Assembly: GCA_949294335.1 (NCBI GenBank)
Contig: CASFGO010000029.1
Span: forward strand, 1 to 64,000
Length of the DNA stretch: 64,000 nucleotides
DNA from: an uncultured bacterium
Lineage (GTDB): Bacteria > Cyanobacteriota > Vampirovibrionia > Gastranaerophilales > Gastranaerophilaceae
Direction of reading: 5' to 3'
Shown: piece by piece, positions 8,174 through 15,654 of the stretch
How positions within the stretch are numbered: position 1 is the stretch's first letter
How the letters are laid out: each line of letters starts with the position of its first letter
The notes under the pieces: generated by a model
Told to the model about the DNA's origin: nothing
The model's database searches: none
The model's input: only the letters and a program-made list of their open reading frames with translations
Program-made: the position numbers and the translations under genes

Positions 8174-8833
8174 ATGCAAGCAAGACGAGCAGCTCGTGAA
8201 TTAGCACTTATATTATTTTCACAATTTGATAAAGAGATTACTTCATATTCTTCAAAAGATTTTGAAGATATTATGCTTAAATCAGTTAGAATTCTTTCAA
8301 ATAATTCTTCTGAAGAATTGAAACTTTCAGTGGGATCTTTGATTGATATAAAAAATTATATAGATACTTATGAAGCAGAACATGAATCTAATTTATCAAG
8401 ACCAATAGGTGTTAAAGATAAGCCTGTTGATATTCCAACAACTGCTGAATTGTCTCAAAATATTGAAACTGTTTTAGATGTTGTAGAAAAAACATTATTA
8501 GCTCTAGAAATTGCTGAGTTTACAACATTAGAAGCGCAAAGTGATGTTCAAGAATATGTTATAGAAATTGCAGAGGCATTTAAAGCTCATCACAAAGAAA
8601 TTGATGAAGAAATCCAAAAACATACAACAGGTTGGGATATTTCAAGACTTGTTAAAATGGACAAGGATATTTTGCGTATTGCTATAATTGAACTTTTATA
8701 CACAAAAGGTGCTCCAATGAAGGTTGTAGTTGATGAAGCTGTTGAATTAGCTAAAAAATATTCAACAGAAGATAGTTCATCTTTTGTAAATGGTGTATTA
8801 GCAAAAGTTGTTGTTGATAATGGGCTTAAATAA
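8174..8833 (+). CDS. nusB: transcription antitermination factor NusB
   Basis: NusB with NusE (S10) binds BoxA RNA and helps rRNA transcription. The C-terminal half is clear: MDKDILRIAIIELLYTKG, VVVDEAVELAKKYSTEDSS and FVNGVLAKV. The N-terminus QARRAARELALILFSQ is the usual first helix. At 219 residues it is longer than the enterobacterial protein (139), because of an acidic insert at about residues 50-120; cyanobacterial NusB proteins are similarly long. AGGAG precedes the ATG. The stop codon overlaps the ftsY start by one base. Confidence 0.9.
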   Translation: MQARRAARELALILFSQFDKEITSYSSKDFEDIMLKSVRILSNNSSEELKLSVGSLIDIKNYIDTYEAEHESNLSRPIGVKDKPVDIPTTAELSQNIETVLDVVEKTLLALEIAEFTTLEAQSDVQEYVIEIAEAFKAHHKEIDEEIQKHTTGWDISRLVKMDKDILRIAIIELLYTKGAPMKVVVDEAVELAKKYSTEDSSSFVNGVLAKVVVDNGLK

Positions 8834-9747
8834 TGTTTGGATTTTTTTCTAACAGTATTGAAAATTTAAAAAAGACTGTTTCAAAAACAGCTCAAGCTTT
8901 GATTGGGAATGTTGTAGATACAGTTGCTGAAGAAGAAGAATTTTCTGAATTTGTTCTTGATGATATGGAAGATTTACTAATTAGTGCGGATTTAGGAGTA
9001 AATTATGCTGCTGAGTTAGTTGATAAGTTGCGCTCTCAAGACAAAATCAAACCTTCTGAAGTTAAAAATTATTTAAGAGAACAATTCACACAAACATTAA
9101 ATTCTGCAGGCTCAAACCAATTAAACTATGTAGAAAATGCTTTGAATATTTATTTTATAGCAGGTGTAAACGGTGTTGGTAAAACAACTTTGATAGGTAA
9201 ATTGGCATATAAATTTAAGCAAGAAGGCAAAAGAGTTCTTATTGCTGCGGCTGATACTTTTCGTGCAGCTGCAGAAGAACAATTAGACATTTGGTCTAAA
9301 AGAGCAGGTGCTGATATTATAAGACGAGATAAGGCTGATCCTGCTTCTGTTGTTTTTGAAACTATTCAAAAAGCGCAAAATGAAAATTATGATGTTATTT
9401 TAGTTGATACTGCAGGACGTTTGCAAAATAAATATAATTTGATGGAAGAATTATCTAAGATTAAGTCTGTTATTGATAAAAATGCTCCTGAAAATTTAAG
9501 AGAATGTATTCTTGTTCTTGATGCAAATACAGGACAAAATGGTCTACAACAGGCTAAAGTATTTAAAGATGCAGTTAATTTAACATCTGTAGCTCTAACA
9601 AAATTGGATGGTTCGGCTAAAGGTGCAATTGTTTTAGCTGTTGCTAAAGAAATGAATCTTCCTGTTAAATTAATTGGTGTTGGAGAAAAAATGGAAGATT
9701 TGAAAGAGTTCAATTCTTCTGATTTTATTGAAGCTTTATTTAATTAA
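8833..9747 (+). CDS. ftsY: signal recognition particle receptor FtsY
   Basis: FtsY is the SRP-type GTPase that docks ribosome-nascent-chain complexes at the membrane. The P-loop GVNGVGKT is at residues 111-118. DTFRAAAEEQL, DTAGRLQNKYNLMEEL, TKLDGSAKGA and the terminal GVGEKMEDLKEF follow. The 304-residue protein lacks the long acidic A domain and has only a short N-terminal amphipathic segment (FFSNSIENLKKTVSK) for membrane contact. It is translationally coupled to nusB. Confidence 0.96.
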   Translation: MFGFFSNSIENLKKTVSKTAQALIGNVVDTVAEEEEFSEFVLDDMEDLLISADLGVNYAAELVDKLRSQDKIKPSEVKNYLREQFTQTLNSAGSNQLNYVENALNIYFIAGVNGVGKTTLIGKLAYKFKQEGKRVLIAAADTFRAAAEEQLDIWSKRAGADIIRRDKADPASVVFETIQKAQNENYDVILVDTAGRLQNKYNLMEELSKIKSVIDKNAPENLRECILVLDANTGQNGLQQAKVFKDAVNLTSVALTKLDGSAKGAIVLAVAKEMNLPVKLIGVGEKMEDLKEFNSSDFIEALFN

Positions 9748-9756
9748 TAAACTAAA

Positions 9757-9780
9757 AAGCCTGTTAATTCTAACAGGCTT
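9757..9780 (+). terminator. terminator after ftsY
   Basis: A perfect 10-bp stem, AAGCCTGTTA against TAACAGGCTT, is followed by an AT-rich tail that is only partly T. Confidence 0.75.
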
Positions 9781-9813
9781 ATATTTAAATTATTTATTAA
9801 TGATAATTTATTC

Positions 9814-10023
9814 TTAGTTATTACTTAACACGATTCTTAATGTTGCTAAGTTTTTAATTGATAATAATTTGTGTTTGTTGCGTTGAGCTTTAGAAATTTC
9901 AAATATACGAATAATTCTTTGAATCTCATCAATATCTTTTTGTGATTCAATTTTATATACATTATTAATTGGATCTGCTACTACTGACATCATTGCGTTT
10001 AATTCTGATTCTTTCATTTTCAT
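9814..10023 (-). CDS. small hypothetical protein, 69 residues
   Basis: The protein is charged and predicted helical, starting MKMKESELNAMMS. It has no Cys, signal peptide or membrane segment and is not recognised. AAAAGGAATG lies just before the start. It stands alone between ftsY and folP on the - strand. The good ribosome binding site and normal codon use favour a real gene. Confidence 0.6.
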   Translation of the reverse strand: MKMKESELNAMMSVVADPINNVYKIESQKDIDEIQRIIRIFEISKAQRNKHKLLSIKNLATLRIVLSNN

Positions 10024-10135
10024 TCCTTTTCAAAATTCTCTATATTTTTATAAAGTGATTTTGAATTGGAAAATTGCTTTTTATTTTTTTAATTGTAAAG
10101 ATATGTTTACATGTGATATTAACGATACAATATAA

Positions 10136-11257
10136 TTATATGATTTCTTTTTTGTAGATGTCAATTAATTGGCGGTGTAATTTTACATTATGTACTCTTA
10201 TGTAGTTTATATTATGTTCTATAGCTAAAGTATTTAAAGCTAATGTAAAGATATCTTTTTCTTCATTTGTATGATTATTAAGTTGTAGAAAACTTTTTCT
10301 AGAAATACCTAGCATAATAGGATATCCAAGCGATTTGAATTCATCTATTCTATTAAATAATCTAAAATTATCTTCTAATGTCTTATCAAATCCTATCCCA
10401 ACATCAATTATTATATTTTCTATTCCTTCAGATTTTGCATATTCTGTTTGTTTATATAAATCCAAATAAACTTCATCGATTACATTATTGTATGGTTTAA
10501 CATTACTGCCTTGATTTTCCATATTTATTGAATGTTGTATTACAGCTGTTGCATTGTATTTAGCAATAACTTCTGCCATTTTAGAATCATATTTTAGACC
10601 AGATACATCATTAATAATTTTTGCTCCATTTTTTAAACATTCTTCTGCAACTATAGAGCTTCTTGTATCAATACTTATATTATAATTTTTATCCAATAAT
10701 GGTAAAATTCTTTCTATTTGAACTTCAGCAGGAATAGCTTCTGCATTAAGTTTTGTTGATTCTGCCCCAATATCAATTATATCTGCCCCATCTTGAATTA
10801 ATTGATTAAAATGAGCTTTTGCAGAATTGATATCTAAATATTCTCCTCCGTCTGAAAAAGAATTACTTGTGATATTTAATATCCCAACAAGTTTTGTTTT
10901 TGAGGGACTTATTTCTAATTGTTTAATAATTTCTTCTGCTAGATTTTTTAAGGAAAATGGTTGAAATTTTAATTTCTCAGCGATTTTACGAAGCTCAGAA
11001 TAACTCCCTCCTAATATTACATCAGATGTTTCAACTTTACCTGTTATAACTTCTCTATGTACGGCACAATCCGCCCCAACAGTTAATGCGATTTGTTTCA
11101 AAATATTTGCTTGTGGAACTGTTAAGCTGAAAATCTTTAAATTTTTATATTTATATTTTTCTTGCCCTTTTTCTCTATAACATTTGTCAAAGCCAATATT
11201 CTCAAGCTCTTTGACTAAATCAGAATTTTTGATTTCTTTCAAAACAAATTTACTCAT
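10136..11257 (-). CDS. folP: dihydropteroate synthase
   Basis: The enzyme joins p-aminobenzoate to the pterin pyrophosphate in folate synthesis. The catalytic barrel begins at LVGILNITSNSFSDGG and continues with DIIDIGAESTKLNA, SIDTRSSIVAEECLKNGA, INDVSGL and the C-terminal MLGISRKSF segment. About 115 residues precede the barrel, an N-terminal domain found in several bacterial DHPS proteins. The frame can be extended upstream to 11350, but I start it at the ATG at 11257 (MSKFVLKEIKNS); the extra 31 residues lie in the intergenic promoter region and are unlike the family. Confidence 0.92.
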   Translation of the reverse strand: MSKFVLKEIKNSDLVKELENIGFDKCYREKGQEKYKYKNLKIFSLTVPQANILKQIALTVGADCAVHREVITGKVETSDVILGGSYSELRKIAEKLKFQPFSLKNLAEEIIKQLEISPSKTKLVGILNITSNSFSDGGEYLDINSAKAHFNQLIQDGADIIDIGAESTKLNAEAIPAEVQIERILPLLDKNYNISIDTRSSIVAEECLKNGAKIINDVSGLKYDSKMAEVIAKYNATAVIQHSINMENQGSNVKPYNNVIDEVYLDLYKQTEYAKSEGIENIIIDVGIGFDKTLEDNFRLFNRIDEFKSLGYPIMLGISRKSFLQLNNHTNEEKDIFTLALNTLAIEHNINYIRVHNVKLHRQLIDIYKKEII

Positions 11258-11424
11258 AATTAAAGGATAACACAATAAAAAATCTCTCAAAATTAAAATG
11301 TTAACAATTGTAAAGAATTGAAAAGCATGTGAAATCAAGGGTTCTGGCATGTTTTTATATACATGTAAGTTAAATAAGTAAGAGATTTAAAAGTAAGAGT
11401 TTATTAATTTAAGGTAAGACAGAG

Positions 11425-11862
11425 ATGGCAGTTGCAAATTTAAGTGAAATAATTCAATCATATATAATGCGACGCAATACTATTAATTTGGATTTAACAA
11501 ATTATAGTAACCAAAAGACTTTGTCTTCTGCAAGAACTTCAGATTTAGCAAGTTGGAAAAATTCAAGATATACAGCTTTAAGAACTGAATATAAAAATAT
11601 TTTTACTACCCAATATAAAGATAAAGAAGAATATACTTATGTAGATTATTCAGAATTACCTGAATATCAAGATGAAATAAGTTATGTGGATTCTTATTAT
11701 GAAGCAAAACTTGAAGATTTAACTAACTGGGAAACTCAATTAGATAACCAAATCACTACAATTAATACAGAATTATCAGAAATTAATTCATATATTGATT
11801 CATTCAAACAAATGTTAAGTAGTAATATCAAAGTAGATTATAATTACGGACTTAACTCGTAA
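11425..11862 (+). CDS. hypothetical helical protein, 145 residues
   Basis: The protein is rich in Tyr, Asn, Glu and Ser. Its last part is a coiled-coil-like helix (LTNWETQLDNQITTINTELS). There is no signal peptide, Cys or membrane segment. GGTAAGACAG precedes the ATG; the Shine-Dalgarno match is moderate. It is followed by a strong terminator, so it is a single-gene unit. The helical filament-like composition would suit a structural or secreted protein, but no family is recognised. Confidence 0.7.
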   Translation: MAVANLSEIIQSYIMRRNTINLDLTNYSNQKTLSSARTSDLASWKNSRYTALRTEYKNIFTTQYKDKEEYTYVDYSELPEYQDEISYVDSYYEAKLEDLTNWETQLDNQITTINTELSEINSYIDSFKQMLSSNIKVDYNYGLNS

Positions 11863-11912
11863 ATAAGCTTATAACTTAAACTTACTTACCTAATCTTACT
11901 AAACAAATTTTT

Positions 11913-11938
11913 AGCCACAATTTTTGTGGCTTTTTTTT
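11913..11938 (+). terminator. terminator after the 145-residue protein gene
   Basis: AGCCACAA pairs with TTGTGGCT, followed by eight Ts. It stops + strand transcription just before the convergent gene ending at 11943. Confidence 0.9.
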
Positions 11939-11942
11939 ATTA

Positions 11943-12644
11943 TTAATTACTTGTTCCTGAACGATATCCTGAGTATGTGTAAATTGCTGGTAATACTTTT
12001 TCTATATGAATTTTATCTGCAAAAGGAACTTTTCCTAATACAAGTATTCCTACAGCATCATCAATGTTTGCAATAGCATCTTTTGCAGTATATTTCCTAT
12101 CTGGTATTACATTTTTAGGATCTGTAATTTTATTTGCTATTTTAATCCCTAATTGTGTTCCTGCAACTACTCCTGTAACTGATGCTGCAATTTTTGCTTT
12201 TGTATTGTTGAATTTCTTTGATTTTTCACAAAGTTTAATTCCACCATCAACTAGTGCCATTGGCATAAGAGAATTTATAACTTGGAAAACACCTTCATTA
12301 TATTTTTTCTCTTTTTCTTTTTTGTTTTTTCCAATAGAACTTACTGCAATAGAACCAACATTTGCACCAATTGACATTGTTGCAATTTCAGCAAATTTAT
12401 ATTTTAAATTCCATAGACTTTTCTTTTGGATTTTAGAAAAAAATAACATTGGTATAAATGTTCCTAATAAAGAACCTACTAAAGCTTTTCCTTTATCTCT
12501 TGATGATACAAACTCATCTCTTTTATAACGACATTCCATAAGTGTACGTTTTTTCTTTGCTTCGACTGCAATTTCTGATTGGTGAAGTCGAGGCGTTTTT
12601 TCAAATACATTCTGTTTTGAATTAAACTTATGTATGCTTGTCAT
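11943..12644 (-). CDS. hypothetical membrane-associated protein, 233 residues
   Basis: The N-terminal 50 residues are basic and polar. Several apolar stretches follow: GKALVGSLLGTFIPMLFF, an Ala/Ile/Gly segment near residues 90-105, and IAASVTGVVAGTQLGIKIA near 150-170. These suggest a small helical membrane protein. No known domain is recognised. It is downstream of the PlsC-like gene on the same strand with a 90-bp gap that contains a TATAAT-like -10 box, so it may have its own promoter. Confidence 0.65.
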   Translation of the reverse strand: MTSIHKFNSKQNVFEKTPRLHQSEIAVEAKKKRTLMECRYKRDEFVSSRDKGKALVGSLLGTFIPMLFFSKIQKKSLWNLKYKFAEIATMSIGANVGSIAVSSIGKNKKEKEKKYNEGVFQVINSLMPMALVDGGIKLCEKSKKFNNTKAKIAASVTGVVAGTQLGIKIANKITDPKNVIPDRKYTAKDAIANIDDAVGILVLGKVPFADKIHIEKVLPAIYTYSGYRSGTSN

Positions 12645-12733
12645 ATAATCCCCAAGTTATAGGCCTATTATAACTCAAACATTAAATATAAAACACGTAA
12701 AAAATAAATTTGCTAGGGGTAAATATAAAATTA

Positions 12734-13831
12734 TTACATATTAGAAGCTTTTTCAATTCCATATTTCATGTTTTCGCATATTTCTTTTAAAATAGCAGGA
12801 ATAGAATTTTTAATATTCACGTGTGATATCTTTTTCTTTTCAATACCTTCAGTGTATACTAAATCATTTCCTGATTTTTTGAAATACATAGGTTTTCCTA
12901 TAAATAAATTCCCAAAAGAGTTTTTATCTTTTGTATAGTGTATTCCAACTGGAACTACTCTTACACTTTCTTTTGTTTGCGCTGCAGTCCTAACAAGTCC
13001 TGCTATACCTGATTGAAGCTTTTCTTCAAACGGCTTATTAACAAAGGAAGAGTTGTTGCCTTCTGGGAATATAAAAATATTTGATTTATTTTCTGCAAAT
13101 TCTTTGAGCAATGAATGCATAGTGTGTGAGTTTGTTTTTGTATCTCGATTTTTTAGTGAAGCATCAACTTCAGTTAACCCAAGTTGTTTATATATATTAC
13201 CAACTTTTTTGCCAAGAATTTTAAGCATATTTTTGCTAACAATAATTTTAGGTCTTGGGCAATCTAATTGTCTTCCTTGTTCTGCATACATTTTGTTAAG
13301 TAGAGAATTTATAATTACATAATTAAATTTATCTTTATTAAAGTTTGGATGGTTCAATACAAATATTGTTGCATTTTTAGATTTTGAAACCTTATCTAAA
13401 GGCTTATCTTCAATGTTTATATTAATATGTTTTTTACCTATTGAATTCCCTACCTTTGCAAGTTCATCAATGTATTCTTTTGATTCTGGTTTTAATTCAG
13501 TAAATGTTTTATTTAAGTGATTTATACTTTTTCTATTGCTTAAGAAGAAGATTTTATCGCCGAGCTTTCGTGCTCCTAGAGCCATTCTATAAAAAAACAT
13601 TTGGACATTCTTCTCAAATGAATTTTGAGGATTATTAAAATATTTGTTAATAATATTGGTTTTTGTTTTCCAAGAGACTTGCTGGCATGTTTTTACTAGA
13701 CTATTTTCATTGAACATCCTATCAAGTTTGGTTGTATCTCTTACATTTGGATTATAAATAGAGCTAAAATCTTTTAATCTAACTTTAGCTTGGAAATGGG
13801 GTGATAGTTGATTTTTGTTTGTGACGTCCAT
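12734..13831 (-). CDS. PlsC-like (lysophospholipid) acyltransferase family protein
   Basis: The C-terminal two-thirds follow the 1-acyl-glycerol-3-phosphate acyltransferase order: a histidine block (VLNHPNFNKD), then IFIFPEGNNSS (the FPEG motif III), then VRVVPVGIHYTKD (motif IV). The family moves acyl chains from acyl-ACP or CoA onto lipid hydroxyls at the membrane. The catalytic box normally reads H-x4-D; here the Asp falls one residue later, with Lys in its usual place, so activity is uncertain. About 140 residues of unknown sequence precede the domain, including PHFQA near the start. It is not part of a lipid operon. Confidence 0.75.
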   Translation of the reverse strand: MDVTNKNQLSPHFQAKVRLKDFSSIYNPNVRDTTKLDRMFNENSLVKTCQQVSWKTKTNIINKYFNNPQNSFEKNVQMFFYRMALGARKLGDKIFFLSNRKSINHLNKTFTELKPESKEYIDELAKVGNSIGKKHININIEDKPLDKVSKSKNATIFVLNHPNFNKDKFNYVIINSLLNKMYAEQGRQLDCPRPKIIVSKNMLKILGKKVGNIYKQLGLTEVDASLKNRDTKTNSHTMHSLLKEFAENKSNIFIFPEGNNSSFVNKPFEEKLQSGIAGLVRTAAQTKESVRVVPVGIHYTKDKNSFGNLFIGKPMYFKKSGNDLVYTEGIEKKKISHVNIKNSIPAILKEICENMKYGIEKASNM

Positions 13832-13926
13832 ATTTATAAAAATCTTCTAAAAATATTTTTTGCTAGGGGTAGAGATAAATATGTTTGAGTAGGTAAATAA
13901 ATTGCTAAATATTTTGGAATGGAACT

Positions 13927-14214
13927 TTATTTTTCTTGATTGATGATTTTGTTTAAACAATTAAAGAAATCACCCATACAACAAATTTTCAGTGAATAAT
14001 AAACGTTCAATCCTTCTTTTCTATCTTGAATTAAGCCCACTTCTTTTAATTTGTTCAAGCTTTTTGAAATATGTGGTTGTTCATAATTTAATTGTTCAAC
14101 TATTTCACAAACGCATTTTTCTCCGCTTGTTAACAAGTCTATAATCTCTAACCTTACAGGATTTGAGAGTGCTTTAAAAATTTCTGCTTTTCTTTTGTAC
14201 AAATTATTATCCAT
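13927..14214 (-). CDS. arsR: ArsR-family metalloregulator
   Basis: This 95-residue winged-helix repressor has an N-terminal helix with ALSNPVRLEIIDLL, the metal box CVCEIVEQL, the recognition helix QPHISKSLNKLKEVGL and the wing DRKEGLNVYYSL. The CVC pair in the third helix is the As(III) site of classical ArsR, and further Cys (ICCMGDFFNC) lie near the C-terminus. I start at the ATG at 14214, which has AAGGGG just upstream; the longer frame to 14271 would translate across the operator region. It is divergent from arsM and shares a 100-bp control region with two dyads. Confidence 0.92.
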   Translation of the reverse strand: MDNNLYKRKAEIFKALSNPVRLEIIDLLTSGEKCVCEIVEQLNYEQPHISKSLNKLKEVGLIQDRKEGLNVYYSLKICCMGDFFNCLNKIINQEK

Positions 14215-14222
14215 ACGTCCCC

Positions 14223-14299
14223 TTGACAATATTCCAAAAATGGAATATATTGTAATTGTTATATATTCCAATTATGGCATATAAAGAAAATATAGTCAA
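14223..14299. promoter_or_regulatory. divergent arsR/arsM promoters with two operator dyads
   Basis: Rightward promoter: -35 TTGACA at 14223-14228, a 17-bp spacer, -10 TATATT at 14246-14251. Leftward promoter: -35 TTGACT (14299-14294), a 17-bp spacer, -10 CATAAT (14276-14271). Dyad 1, ATATTCCA-N4-TGGAATAT at 14229-14248, is a perfect inverted repeat that fills the rightward spacer. Dyad 2 at 14263-14282 has the same left arm and a right arm with one mismatch (TGGCATAT), and it covers the leftward -10. Occupation of either site by ArsR would block one promoter. Confidence 0.8.
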
Positions 14300-14314
14300 G
14301 AAAAGAGGTTTGCT

Positions 14315-15109
14315 ATGGATTTTGATGTAAAAAAAGAAGTAAAAGATTTTTATGGAAATATTGCGAAGAATGTTGAAGTAGAAGAACAGGCAACTTGTTC
14401 TTGTTGTAAGAAACCATCAAGAGCCGAAAGATTATATGCAGGTCAGAATTTGGAAGATATTCCCAAAGAAGCTGTTACAGCATCTTTAGGTTGCTCAAAT
14501 CCATTCGTTTTTGCAGAGATTAAAGAAGGTGAAACAATTTTAGATTTAGGTTCTGGTGGTGGCATTGATGTTTTAATGGCTTCAAAATATGTTGGGAAAT
14601 CAGGTAAAATTTATGGTCTTGATATGACTGATGAGATGTTAGAATTGGCAAACAAGAACAAAGAGAAAATGAGTGCAGAAAATGTTGAGTTTATAAAAGG
14701 TTATATCGAAGATATTCCGCTTGCTGATGAGACATTGGATGCAATTATTTCTAATTGTGTGATTAATTTATCAAGTGATAAGCAAAAAGTCTATGATGAG
14801 GCATATAGAGTGCTTAAACAAGGGGGAAGAGTAGCTATAGCTGATGTAGTTTCTTTAAAACCTGTATCTGAACATATAAAGAAACAAGCACAATTGTGGG
14901 CAAGTTGTATATCAGGAGCTATGCCAATAGAAGATTATATAAAAATTTTAGAAAAATCAGGATTTAAAAATATATCAATAGAGCCAAATCATGTTTATAC
15001 AAAAGATATAATAGATGGTTTATCATTTGATAAGAGTTTAATCTCAGAAGAAGAACTGGATGAGATGAACGGAGCATTTGCAGGCGCACATATTAAAGCT
15101 TGGAAATAA
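14315..15109 (+). CDS. arsM: arsenite S-adenosylmethionine methyltransferase
   Basis: ArsM methylates As(III) with SAM, a detoxification step in the cytoplasm. The 264-residue protein has the SAM-binding motif ILDLGSGGGIDVL and the conserved arsenic-binding cysteines of the family: SLGCSNP, SNCVINL and SCISGA. An extra Cys cluster (CSCC) is near residue 30. AAGAGG precedes the ATG. It is divergent from arsR and likely induced by arsenite through the shared operators. No arsenite pump (acr3, arsB) or arsC reductase is in the window. Confidence 0.94.
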   Translation: MDFDVKKEVKDFYGNIAKNVEVEEQATCSCCKKPSRAERLYAGQNLEDIPKEAVTASLGCSNPFVFAEIKEGETILDLGSGGGIDVLMASKYVGKSGKIYGLDMTDEMLELANKNKEKMSAENVEFIKGYIEDIPLADETLDAIISNCVINLSSDKQKVYDEAYRVLKQGGRVAIADVVSLKPVSEHIKKQAQLWASCISGAMPIEDYIKILEKSGFKNISIEPNHVYTKDIIDGLSFDKSLISEEELDEMNGAFAGAHIKAWK

Positions 15110-15133
15110 GTTAATTAAATGATGTGGCAATCT

Positions 15134-15383
15134 AAAATAAAAATAAGCACTAAAAAATGCGCTTGGCGCAAGCCGAGCAGAGGCACGAACGAAGTGAGAG
15201 ACGAGCAAGAATCAACGGAAATGATGAGTTGCGGATTGTCGGCAGAAGGCGAAGGGATTGACGTATGTCAATTCCGTAGACCTGTTTATCGCCGACAACC
15301 AAGAAGTGATTGCGAGCGTTGCCGTTTAACGCGAGGCGCAGCAACCAAAAATAAAAATAAGCACTAAAAAATGCGCTTGGCGC
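15134..15383 (+). repeat. 36-bp direct repeat including the 3' end of tRNA-Lys
   Basis: The same 36 bases occur at 15134-15169 and 15348-15383. The second copy ends inside the tRNA-Lys gene and carries its acceptor 3' strand and the first bases of the T arm; the first copy repeats this tRNA end 214 bp away. Duplication of a tRNA 3' end is the usual footprint of a site-specific integration (att sites), but no integrase is present. Confidence 0.85.
15170..15347. other. GC-richer palindromic block beside tRNA-Lys
   Basis: This 178-bp block is about 55 percent GC by eye against about 30 percent around it. It contains nested inverted repeats: an outer 8-bp pair TTGTCGGC/GCCGACAA and, between them, GGGATTGAC against GTCAATTCC (8 of 9 bases pairing). 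A smaller dyad, GCTTG-GCG-CAAGC, crosses its left border. An open 82-codon frame (15119-15367) runs through it, but has unusual codons and no ribosome site; I do not call it a gene. It looks like a small inserted or decayed mobile element. Confidence 0.6.
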
Positions 15384-15444
15384 GATTCGAACGCGCGACC
15401 TATCCCTTAAAAGGGGAGTGCTCTACCTGCTGAGCTACAAGCGC
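15372..15444 (-). tRNA. tRNA-Lys (anticodon UUU)
   Basis: The cloverleaf is 73 nt: acceptor GCGCTTG/CAAGCGC with discriminator A, D arm GCTC/GAGC around AGCAGGTA, anticodon loop CTTTTAA (TTT), and T arm GCGCG/CGCGC around TTCGAAT. The CCA is not encoded, unlike the tRNA-Glu here. The anticodon stem has a C27-U43 mismatch at its outer pair. Both ends of the gene are duplicated nearby. Confidence 0.95.
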
Positions 15445-15557
15445 AAATTAAAATTTTTATTCAGTTGTCATTTCCTGTAGCTCATCAGGTAGAATATTTT
15501 AACTACCGTTCGCTGATTGCTCACTGCGGGCTGAGCTACAAGCGCAAATTAAAATTT
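15429..15557 (-). repeat. 28-bp direct repeat of the tRNA-Lys 5' end
   Basis: Twenty-eight identical bases occur at 15429-15456 and 15530-15557. Each includes the first 16 tRNA-Lys bases (GCGCTTGTAGCTCAGC) and the AT-rich sequence upstream of it. The 73 bp between the copies contain another tRNA D-arm-like stretch (TGTAGCTCATCAGG, + strand). The outer copy is a truncated tRNA with no anticodon arm. Confidence 0.85.
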
Positions 15558-15654
15558 ATATTTAATTATCACTAATAACAATCTCTTGCTATTTGCTATT
15601 CTCTGCTAGCAAAATCAAGTGTACCAAGAACATAATTCTACGTCAACTATTTTA

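Noticed and set aside
15119..15367. 82-codon frame after arsM
   Set aside because: It runs through the GC-rich palindromic block and into the tRNA repeat, lacks a ribosome site and has codons unlike the neighbours.
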